The notes under the pieces: generated by a model
What the model saw: only the letters and a program-made list of their open reading frames with translations
Database searches by the model: none
What the model was told of the DNA's origin: nothing
Translations under genes and position numbers: made by a program
Assembly (NCBI GenBank): GCA_031761405.1
Contig: JASEVX010000003.1
Coordinates: forward strand, 120,010,727 to 120,074,726
Direction of reading: 5' to 3'
DNA from: Serripes groenlandicus
Taxonomy: Eukaryota; Mollusca; Bivalvia; Cardiida; Cardiidae
Length of the DNA stretch: 64,000 nt
In this document: in pieces, positions 1 through 12,000 of the stretch
Layout of the letters: each line of letters starts with the position of its first letter
How positions within the stretch are numbered: the stretch's first letter is position 1

Positions 1-25
1 ATATGAAAGTACCTCAGGCACAGCG
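1..25 (+). CDS. Receptor exon, 3' end only
   Basis: The window opens inside an exon that ends at a GTATGT donor at 26. Codons from base 2 read YESTSGTA and end in phase 0. This matches the phase-0 start of the next exon. YESTSGTA resembles the loop between the cysteines of a GCC2/GCC3 module, so at least one more module probably lies upstream. Confidence 0.6.
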
Positions 26-3000
26 GTATGTATTTATCTGATATGCATATGTAGTGCTGGTTATTGAACTTGTGAGGATAAATATGATACCTTTAGAGAA
101 TGTGGATTATATTAATCTAAAATAGCAATACAACATGTTTATTAATTAATCATGCCAAATAACATTCTAATTATTATTCCAAACTCACAATTAGTTAAAA
201 TTACCATTATGTATAAGCCAATACTATATTTTATTCTTTGAATTAAGAATTTGCATTAATTAAGACTCCTCTGTGAATACAGCCGAGTATTCAATGGTAT
301 AGCGTAGCGACATATACATGTATATATGATTAAGACAAAACTTTAATTCAGACTTTTTTCTTATGATGCTGAATGTATTATCAATTTGTCATACAGCCTA
401 TCAGTTAAATAAGCCATGTGTTTATGTTTACAGACAGTGGACCCAAATGTGGCCAGTATTGACATTAGAAGTACCACACAGTGTAGCTCCCTGTACCAGA
501 TCTCAGGAGATCAATGTGGTATGTGTAATCCTTTTCCTGGCATAGATGGGTTTTATTCCAGCCTTGGAGTTGAGCAATATACCTCATTTTCCAACAATGT
601 TATATTAAACTAGGTATCAAATTCTCCAGATTTTGGTTTCACTTTGGATATTTACAAAGCAGACATCTAATTAGTTATCCCTTACCTGAATACACCATGT
701 CTTCAGAGAGACACATCTAGGCAAACAAACATAGGGAATTCTCTAAAGATGAATGAGTCAGTATAAAATAAAGTTGAAAATATTGTGGCATTAGCTTAAA
801 TTGATTGTAAATGCACAACTTTCAGCGCTTTGAAAGTTGTTCAATTAAACTTTGAAGAGTTATTTCCCTTGATTTGAATCCGGGTACTTTAGGATGAGAT
901 AACTTTCCTTCTGGAAAGAAAGTTTTGGATGTTTTGCATTACCCTGCAACTAACGTAAAGAAATTCCCCGAACAGGCACAACACACGATAGTGACGGATG
1001 CCATTTATAGTAAAAACTCCTGAACTTAGGATCTCGAAAACTGAACGATTATACCCAGCAATAAGACTAGGAGGATACAGAAACAAAAGGAAAAGTTAAA
1101 CCAGGACCTCAACAACTGAACTTAAGATACCCAAGAAATCTGAACATAAAACCAAACCATCCGAGAATAAGTGAATAGTGCCATTGTTGTGTTATAATAT
1201 TTGTAAATGTTTATAAATGAACACTATGTATCGATGACACACACACTGTAGACAGTGTAAATCAAATATGGCTACAAATGAACAAAATGAAGAAATAAGT
1301 AGACGCTCAAGCTCTAGAGAGCATAGATTTACTGTAAAGGGCCTTCAGTATGAAAAAAGTATTGTTTTAAATTTTTTTAAAGATGCAGTGTCGAAGTGGC
1401 GAAGTTGTGTTTCAAGAGTCACTATATTGTTGTCAGACGAAAGGGATATTCAGATTGTACGGCAAGGTAGGGATGAACTCAATCTGCTTTTCAATGAGGT
1501 ACATGCAATACATGTACGTATAGATGAATTGCAGATGGAGTCATCCGAGTCGGAACTTATGCTTTTGTCTGATGTGTTCGGTAGTTTGGAGCTTGATCAT
1601 CAAAACTTGATGATCAATATTTCAGACGTCATAAACGATTTGCAAATGGAAATAAAATCTCAGGTTTCTGGCAGCCATTCATACAAAGGTTCATGCAAAA
1701 GTTCAAGATTGTCAAGAATATCAAGTACGTCAAAACGGTCGAATGCTATTTTCGAGGCTGCAACTTTAAAAACTAAGTTGAAATATCTTGATGATGAAAA
1801 CAAGGCAAAAACTGAACTTGAAAGGATCAAAACACAAAAACAATTAGAAGTAGCTAATGTAAAAATTGGGGTATTTGATGGTTTTGATGATAGGGCCACA
1901 ATTCATGATGAAATTGATAGGTCTGAATTTACTGAAAATTATGTAAAGACTAATGGGTTTGAAAACATAAGGGTTTTACCTAGTTGTCATGGTGATCAAG
2001 ATAATCAGGAGTCTAAGAGTGAGTTTAAGTCTGATCAACATCACAGGGCATTATCTCATGATCATAATAGTAATGATGATCAAACATGTCGAAAGGTCAT
2101 GCCTGTAAAGAAACCTGATTTATCTCATGATATTGTAATGTTGGCATCAACATTGGCTGACGAGTTGTCTTTGAGTAGGTTACCTCCTCCTGAGCCACAT
2201 GTTTTCAAAGGAGACGCATTAGATTATCCAGGATGGAAGTCTGCTTTTTATTTACTTATTGAGAAATAGAATATTCCCTCTTCAGAAAAGATACATTATT
2301 TGCGTAAATATCTATCAAGTGAGGTTCAGGAAGTAGTTAGTCATTTTTTCTTGTTGTCATCGGAACAAGCTTATAGTGAAGCCAAGTTGTTGTTGGACAA
2401 GCGTTATGGGGATAATTTTGTTATTTCCAATGCATTTAGAAACAAGCTAGAGAATTGGCCAAAAATTCAATGCAAAGATAGTATAGGTTTAAGAAGATTT
2501 GCTGATTTTTTGAAACAATGTAGTACTGCTATGGAAACATTAGGTTGCCTTAAATTTTCAATGATGAAAGAGAAAATAGAAAATGCTTAGTTAAACTTCC
2601 AGAATGGATTGTTTTGAAATGGAACAGAATAGTTTATAAGTCAAAGGAGCAAACTGGTAAATTTCCATCTTTTAAGGAATTCATGCATTTTGTTACGAAA
2701 GAAGCTGATATAGCCTGTGATCCAGTAACTTCACTTTGCTCATTGAAAGAAAATGATAGTCAGCCTAGTTCAAGGTCAGTTAGAGCAAGGTCATTCATGT
2801 CAGAGGTCAAGGACAAACCATGCTCTTGGTCAGATACAGCTACATCAAACAAATTTGATTGTGTGTACTGTAAAGGTTATCATAATTTAGATCAGTGTTC
2901 TGGGTTCTTGGCTGTGACTCTAGAGAAAAGGAAGTTGTTTGTAAGGGAAAATGGATTGTGTTATGGGTGTTTACGTAAGGGCCACACTGCCAACAAATGT

Positions 3001-6000
3001 TATAAGAAGAAAAAATGTGAAACTTGTGGTAGAATGCATCCAACTGTGTTACATGAATATAGACCCCAATTCAATCCAAATAGTTATAAGGATAGAGATC
3101 AGACTCCAGTGTCTCATGTTTCTCATTTGACCCATGCAGGGTCATGTAGTTTGAGTTCTTTAATACTTCCTGTATATGTTTCTCACAAGAATTCCCCAGA
3201 TAAAGAGGTTATGGTCTATGCTATGTTAGATTCTCAGTCAGATACTACGTTTGTCACTGAAGATACATGTGCTCAATTAGGTATATCTGGTGATGAAATT
3301 ACATTATTGTTGTCCACATTGTATGCTGAAAATAAGGTTGTGGGAAGCCATAGAATTACAGGACTTTCTGTTAGAGGGTACAATGCTACACAAAGGATTT
3401 CTCTCCCTCAATCATATACACGACATACTGTGCCTGCAAACCGCAATCACATACCTACTCCTGATATGGCAAGAAAATGGCCTCATTTAAGACAAATAGA
3501 AAATCAAATTGCACCTTTCCAAGATGTTGAGATTGGTTTGCTCATTGGTTATAATTGCTCAAGGGCATTGCTTCCTAGAGATGTTATTGCACCTGTTAAC
3601 AATGGTCCCTTTGCACAGCGTACAGATCTTGGTTGGAGCATAGTAGGAACTGCAGGGGTTGATAATGATTTTGAGAATACAAACCTTGATGTTGTAGGAC
3701 TAAGTCATAGAGTAATGGTTTGTAAAGTTGACCCATTACTGTTGGGTGGGAAGGACAGCCCTGGTACAGTAGATGTTATGGTTTCTCTTAGAAATAAAGT
3801 AAAACCATTGATAAGTCCAACAGATGTTATTAAGGTTATGAGCATGGATTTTAATGATCAAAAAGGTTATGAGATTCCCTTCTCTAGAAAGGACAAGTTA
3901 ATTCTTGAAATACTGAAGGAAAATATTGAAAAAGTTGAAGGTCATTATCAGATGCCATTGCTCTTTAGTGATAGGCAAATTACACTTCCAAACAATTATG
4001 CTTTGGCATATAGTCGTCTTAAACATTTAAAGTGTCGTTTTAAGAGAGACAATGTTCAGATCTTAAGACAAACAATGGTAGAACTTGGTATATTCCTCAC
4101 CATGGAGTGTTTCACCATAGGAAACCTGAAAAGTTACGGGTTGTTTTTGACTGCAGTGCTGAGTATATTGGTGCATCTCTCAATAAACATCTTTTGCAAG
4201 GTCCAGATTTGATTAACGCTCTGGTAGGGGTTCTTTGTAGATTTCGTAAGGATTATGTCCCAATAATGTGCGATGTTGAGCAGATGTTCTTTCAGTTTTT
4301 AGTTTGTCCAGATGATAGGGACTTTTTACGTTTCTTGTGGTGGGAAAATGGTGATTTAGATAATGAACTAATCGAGTACAGAATGTGTGTCCACCTCTTT
4401 GGTGCAGCATCTTCGCCTGGTTGTGCAAATTTTGGTATGAAGCAAATTGCCTATGATTTTGAAGGAAAGTATGGATCAGATGTTGCGAATTTTGTTCGTC
4501 GTGATTTTTATGTTGATGACGGTTTAACTTCTTTACCTAATGTTGAAATGGCAATAAGTCTTGTAAATAGAACAAGGAATATGCTTAGTGAGGGTGGATT
4601 ACAGTTGCACAAGTTCTTATCAAGTTCTAAAGCTGTTCTTAATCAAATTCCGTTGCAAGAGAGAGCAAAGAGTGTTGCAAATGTAGATCTTCATTCAGAT
4701 ACTCTCCCAGTAGAAAGAGCACTAGGCGTTCAATGGAATGTAGAGTTAGATAGTTTTCAATTTAGAATCACATTATCTGATAAACCACTTACTAGGAGAG
4801 GTGTTCTTTCTACAGTTAATTCTGTATATGACCCTCTTGGGTTCATTTCACCAGTTCTCTTGATTGGGAAGCAAATATTGCAACAACTATGTCAAGATCA
4901 TTCAGATTGGGATGATCCTGTACCTGATCATTTAATACCAAAGTGGGAAAACTGGAGAAGAGAAATCATCAGTTTAGGAGACCTAAGCATAAAAAGATGC
5001 TTTAAACCGCCTGGCTTTGGGGAAATAGTTTCTACTGAGGTACATCATTTCTGTGACGCTAGTCAATCAGGTTATAGTCAATGCTCTTACCTGAGGTTGG
5101 AAGATAGCAACAATCATGTCCATTGTTCTTTTATCATGGGAAAGTCAAGGGTTGCCCCTCTGAAAACGGTGACAATACCACGATTAGAGCTGACAGCTGC
5201 AGTAGTTTCGGTTAGAATTGGTCAAGTTATTAAAAAGGAGTTGGGTTTAGTTAACGAAGATACCTTCTTTTGGACAGATAGCAAGGTAGTTTTAGGATAT
5301 ATAGCAAATGATTCTCGACGTTTTCATGTTTTCGTTGCAAATCGAGTTCAAGTCATTCATGACCACTCTGAGCCTTCACAGTGGAGATACGTTAAAAGTG
5401 CAGAAAATCCAGCGGATATAGCATCACGTGGATCTTCTGTGCATCAGTTGTTGAATGAGCCTAAATGGTTTTCTGGTCCATCATTTTTAAGCCAACTAAA
5501 GTCAACTTCAGTTTCAAACTGAATTTCTTGTACAACCTGATGATATTGAGCTAAAAAAGGTTCAGAATATGAGCACTCAAGTTCTTTCAGAATGTTATGA
5601 TCACAAGGTTTCAGATCATTTCAGATACTTTTCAAGTTGGGATAGATTGAGAAAGGCTGTAGCACTGTGTTTACTGTATATAAACAAGTTGAAGATATCA
5701 ACTGGTTTCTCCCGAGGTCATTTAGGAAATAATTCTGTATCTAAAAGGAGTCATGTATCTCTGTCTGTTGTTGATTTGGAGAAGGCAGAGCATGCTATTG
5801 TCAAAGTAGTACAGGTAGAATATTTTGACAATGAAATTAAGTTGTTGAAATTATTGGATAATCGTAACAACCATGTTCCAGGTCTATCAGACAAACAAGC
5901 AAGTCATGATCATAAGGTTACTCTAAGAAGAGGTTCTTCTCTTTATCGTCTAGACCCTTTCTTAGATCAAGATGGTACACTACGTGTAGGTGGTCGTTTA

Positions 6001-9000
6001 CAGCAATCAAGAATGGTTTTGTCTCTGAAAAAAACAGTTATTTTGCCAAAGGATAGTCATGTGACTGATCTCATTGTTAGTCACTTCCATGATAAGGTTA
6101 ATCATCAAGGCAGAGGGATGACCTGTAATGAGATAAGAGCAAATGGGTATTGGATCGTTAGTATTTGTTCAGCTGTGTACCGGTTTATATCACGATGTGT
6201 TACTTGTCGTAGATTACGTGGTTATTCTCAGGTTCAGAAAATGGCAAGTTTACCACAGGATAGACTGGAATCAGTACCACCTTTTACTTACTGTGGTGTA
6301 GATTACTTTGGACCTTGGATTGTTCGTGAAGGCAGGAAAGATCTTAAACGTTACGGAGTGATATTTACTTGTTTAGGTTGTAGGGCTGTACATCTGGAAG
6401 TAGCAAATTCTCTTGATACCACTTCCTATATAAATGCACTTCGTAGATTCATTGCAATTAGAGGTCCTGTCAGAGAGATAAGGTCAGATCGTGGTACCAA
6501 TTTTGTGGGTGCAGAGCGAGAGTTAAGGGAGGCTTTGTCTGAATTAGATTCTAGTAAAATAGAGCAGTTTCTCTTGTCCAAGAATTGTGATCATATTGTG
6601 TTCAACATGAATGTTCCTTGTGCAAGCCATATGGGTGGTATATGGGAGAGACAGATTCGTTCTGTAAGAAGTATTCTAAGCTCCTTATTGTATCAGCATG
6701 GTCAACAGTTAGACGACGAAAGTCTTCGGACTTTCATGTGTGAAGTTTCTGCGATTATAAATAGTCGCCCCTTGTCAGTTCAAAATTTGAATGATGCTAA
6801 ATCTGTTTAATCGTTGACTCCAAATCATTTGCTTACCATGAAATCTAAGATTATTTTACCTCCCCCTGGTGATTTTCAGAAAAATGACTTGTACTGTAGA
6901 AGGCGTTGGAGACGCATTCAGTATTTGGCAAATGAGTTTTGGTCCCGATGGCAAAAGGAATATATTCAAAGTTTACAGGTTAGACAGAAATGGATTAATC
7001 CAGTCCGAAATTGTATTGTAAACGATATAGTTTTGATAGTTGATAACAACTTGCCGAGAAATCAGTGGCGTATGGGTAGAGTAGTTGAATCAATTCCTGG
7101 TATTGACGGACTTGTTAGAAAGGTCAAATTATATGTCGGTACACAGAATTATCTTGAGAGACCGATCCATAAACTTGTATTACTCTGTGAAGGGAGTGAT
7201 TCCCCGTCTGGAAGCCACATTTAGGGGATAAAAAGAACTTTAACAGTTCAGAGAAACATTTGATTAATGTTATGTTATGTATTTATAGCACATTGATGTA
7301 ACATGTACTTTGAGTGCCGTCTACTTGTAGACTGAGGTTTTTTATGTATCTACATGCTTTGTTTATGTACGGTTACTTTATATCAGGCAGTATATTTTGA
7401 AATTTAGTATTTTAATTTTAGGAAGCCATGTGACTGCACAACTTTCAGCGCTTTGAAAGTTGTTCAATTAAACTTTGAAGAGTTATTTCCCTTGATTTGA
7501 ATCCGGGTACTTTAGGATGAGATTACTTTCCTTCTGGAAAGAAAGTTTTGGATGTCTCAATGTTGACGGGTTTGGGGGAATTAAAGAGAAGCATGGAGGT
7601 AATACGAATGTTTTATTAGTTACGTTGTGTCATGACATACATGTTTTCTTGGCTCTTGTATAAGAATTTATAATGTTTAACTTTTATGCTCTAATCTGCA
7701 TTCGTAAGCAAAATTAATCGTCCATGATATTTAACTGTTTCTTGAATGTATGCTTTCAGTTTTTACGGAGATTATAGACGACAATAAATGTAGAAAAGAA
7801 TAGATGTCTCTTGTCATTACCCTGCGACTAACGTAAAGAAATTCCCCGAACAGGCACAACACACGACAGTGACGGATGCCATTTATATTGATATTAATGA
7901 ACAATTTTCATTTTTGACAAAGTATTTTTCAAATTGAGACATTACAGATATGTCAAAATGATTCTCTAAGTGGGAAATGTTGAATCAGACAGGTTAACTA
8001 ACATATAACTCTAATTGTAATTCCCTTCCAAGTATTATTTTATAGATCCAACTTCAGATGACAATCCCAAATAGAAGAATGTAAAACAATGTGGGAAAAG
8101 TAAAAATAAATCATAATAATTTAGTTTAATACTTTACCGCAACAGAGCCAACTGCAGCAGTTAACGTTTGAAGAAAATGTGGGCAATTGTGAAAAATCTC
8201 ACAACCAACAATCTATCCATTTCCCACATATCAACTGTAATTACATAATTAATATTTTTCAGATATTAAAATTGTGTTTACCTCTCTTATACATATATAC
8301 GTATTTTGACACATTTACAGCAGACGACGTTTGCAAACTGAGCAATTTCTCCTTTTTCCATAATGTTTTCTACACAAAAATGTTTCAATATTTTACATAT
8401 AGGTGCTTTTAAAGTCATCTGCAGCAGAATTATTGTATGTTGAAAGGGTTAATGTTAATCCTTTCCCACATACAACACATCTGCAGAAGATGACTTTGAA
8501 AACATACCCGAACAAATTTGAAACTCCCTTTAAATGAAAGTACAATAATTGAATAGAATTGAAAACATGGTGACTAAAGAAGAAACGTCTTGAGCATTTT
8601 TTCTTTTGTCAACATGTTTTCAAAAAGCTGTCTGCTGCAGAGGCGTCAAAAAGGGTCTACATGTGGGAATGGGTTAATGTAAAGAGGTATGTTGTAGTAC
8701 TATGTGGAGCAGGCACTGTCTATGAGGAATCAACATCTACCTGTGTCAGATGTGCGAAGGGCACCTACAGAGGAGATACCTCGATGAGCACGTGTACTTC
8801 CTGTCATGAAAGTATCCCAGTGAACCATTCTACGTTATCTGAACGTGACGGAGACGTTTCCTGACGTCTCCAGCTAACAAGTCCTGAAGACGTTGCCGTC
8901 ACCCTTTTTTGTTACATTTATTCGTATTATTCGACGTATCGGTTTAGTTTTCTGAACGTGTTGAGGACTATTAGAAAACCTTTATAATGCTTTGCCAATA

Positions 9001-12000
9001 CCTGCAATGTACACGTCTTTAGGACGATGGTAAGACGTTTTCCAAGATAAAACGTGCTTAAAACGTTGCCGTCACCCTTTTGTGTTACATTTATTCGACG
9101 TATCGGTTTAGTTTTCTGAACGTGTTGAGGACTATTAGAAAACCTTTATAATGCTTTGCCAATACCTGCAATGTACACGTCTTTAGGACGATGGTAAGAC
9201 GTTTTCCAAGATAAAACGTGCTTAAAACGTTGCCGTCACCCTTTTTTGTTACATTTATTCGACGTATCGGTTTAGTTTTCTGAACGTGTTGAGGACTATT
9301 AGAAAACCTTTAAAATGCTTTGCCAATACCTGCAATGTACACGTCTTTAGGACGATCGTAAGACGTTTTCCAAGATAAAACGTGCTTAAAACGTTGCCGT
9401 CACCCTTTTTTGTTACATTTCTTCGACGTATCGGTTTAGTTTTCTGAACGTGTTGAAGACTGCTAGAAAACCTTTAAAATGCTTTGCCAAGACCTGCAAT
9501 GTACACGTCTTTAGGACGATCGTAAGACGTTTTCCCAGATAACACGTGCTGAAGACGTTGCCGTCACCCAAATTTGTTACATTTCGTCGACGTATCGGTT
9601 CAGTTTTCTGAACGTGTTGAAGACTTCTAAAAAACCTTTAAATGGCTTTGCCAAGACCTGTAATGTACACGTCTTTAGGACGATCGTAAGACGTTTTCCC
9701 AGATAACACGTGCTGAAAACGTTGCCGTCACCCAAAAATGTTACATATCGTCGACGTATCGGTTAAGTTTTCTGAACGTGTTGAAGACTTCTAAAAAACC
9801 TTTAAATGGCTTTGCTAAGACCTGCAATGTACACGTCTTTAAAAGGTTCTTAAAACGTTTCCCTTATAGTAACGTTTTGCAAACCGCATCAATACGTTTG
9901 CAAGACAGAATGAAAAGAAGACAGAAACCCCCTGAAGACGTTTTACAGTAGTGCTTAAAAGGTTTTAATGACAAAGCGAAGACATGTATATAATGAACCT
10001 TTTATTTTTCTTTAAAATTTCGATATCAAAAAAAACCTATAAACTGAAAACTCAAGTTTCAAACTTGACCTAGATATCACTAAGACAAACATTCTGACAA
10101 AAGTTTCAACATGCTCCATCCAAAAATATAGCTTCAAGAGTGTTAACAAGATTTTGCTGAAATTTGACCTAGTGACCTAGTTTTTGACTGGACATGACCA
10201 AGTTTTGAACATTGCCTAGATATCACTAAGAAAAAACATTCTGACAAAGTTTCAACATGCTCAAGTAAAACATGTGGCTTCCAGAGTGTTAACAAGAATT
10301 TCCTTAAATTTGACCTTGTGACCTTGCTTTTAACCGGATATGACCCAGTTTCGAACATGACCTAGATATCACTAAGACAACATTCTGGCATAGCTTCAAC
10401 ATGCATAATCTAAAAATATAGCTTCCAGAGTGTTATCAAGGTTTTCCACAAATTTGACCTAGTGACCTAGTTTTTGACCGGACATAACCCAGTTTCGAAC
10501 TTGACCTAGATATCATTTAGACAAACATTCTGACAAAATTTCAACATGCCCAATCCAAAAGTATAGCTTCTATAGTGTAAACAAGATTTTCCTTAAATTT
10601 GACCTAGTGACCTAGTTTTTGACTGGACATGACCCAGTTTCGAACTTGACCTAGGTAGATATCACTAAGACAAACATTCTGACAAAGTTTCAACATGCTC
10701 AAGCCAAAAATGTGGCTTCCAGAGTGTTAACAAGATTTTCCTTAAATTTGACCAAGTGACCTAGTTTTTGACCGGACATGACCCAGTTTCAAACTTGACC
10801 TAGATATCACTAAGACAAACATTCTGACAAAGTTTCGACATGCTCCATCCAAAAATATAGCTTCAAGAGTGTTAACAAGATTTTGCTTAAATTTGACCTG
10901 GTGACCTAGTTTTTGACCGGACATGACCCAGTTTTAGAGACTTCATGGAGACGAATGTTCTGTTAAACTTTCATGGTGATTGGATGCAAAATGTAGGCTG
11001 TAGAGTGTTAACAAGGGTAAATGTTGACGACGGACGGACGCCGGACAAAATGTGATCCCAATAGCTCACCTTGCACTTCGTGCATAGGTGAGCTAAAAAG
11101 CTTATCAGTAAAGGCCATTTGTATCTCGAAATGTAACAAGAACTTTTGTCATGTTGCACCTTTCCTGATGCCACTTTGCTGCCCTGTTTGTCAACAAAAT
11201 CACTATCTATAAGATTTAAGCAGATTTTGTAGAGAATACCTCAAAAGAACATTACTGCCAAACTATCTTGGAATCTTACCAATGAATTTATCGATTTTAT
11301 GGAGGAAAAGGTTTAAGGTTTTGAAAGTTTGGGTATTTTTTCATTTTCTGTTGCCACAGCATTTCTATAAAGTTCTACACAGAATGTAAGTCTTGAACAA
11401 ATTTGGAGAACCATCAAAGGAACATCCCTGTTAAGTTACCATGAAATTGGCAGAGTGGAATGGTAGGACGGTTTTCATTTGTAGGTAGAGGTTCAATTTA
11501 TCCCCTGTGTGATGATGCATGGTTGCTATGATTTTGTTACCAATCACAACAGCTTGAACAAATTCCGTAAAGGATCACTGAAGTAATTTCCTCCTCAAGT
11601 TTTTTTTTATAATCAGACAAAGATTTTCAAAAAATTGTAATTTCCAAATTTTGTTATTTTATCCCTTTTCTGATGTCTCCTAAATGCAATGTTTTTCAAC
11701 AAATAAGTATGGTTTGAACACTCTTTGTAGAGGGTTACCCAAGGAACATTTCAACCAAATTACATTGAAATATGACAAACAGCTTTGGAGAAGCAGATTT
11801 TTAAAGTTTGGACATTTTGCCTATTTTCTGATGCCACAGCAACCAAGGTTCTCAATGGTATTAAAATGTTTGATTTTCTTTTAAAGAGGCCTACCAATTG
11901 AACATTCCTGTGAAGTTTGGAGGAAATAAGTCTTGAGGTTTAGAAGATGATGTTGAAAAAAAGAAATTTCCAAATTTTGTCATTTTGCCCCTTTTTTGAT

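Larger units (their letters stand above)
806..7887 (+). mobile_element. BEL/Pao LTR retrotransposon, non-autonomous and broken
   Basis: The element is 7,082 bp, flanked by TTGAT, with an LTR at each end and a gag-pol region on the plus strand, the same sense as the host gene in whose intron it lies. The domain order is Pao-type gag, CCHC knuckles, aspartic protease, reverse transcriptase, RNase H, integrase, DUF5641, which is characteristic of BEL/Pao. The frame is broken by in-frame stops at 2267 and 6808 and by frame changes near 2590, 4107-4140 and 5522-5569. Together with the 5' LTR deletion this makes the copy inactive. Confidence 0.92.

Noticed and set aside
10143..10924. Minus-strand frames of 60-71 codons
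   Set aside because: They run through the 145-bp tandem units and repeat with them; no independent coding signal.
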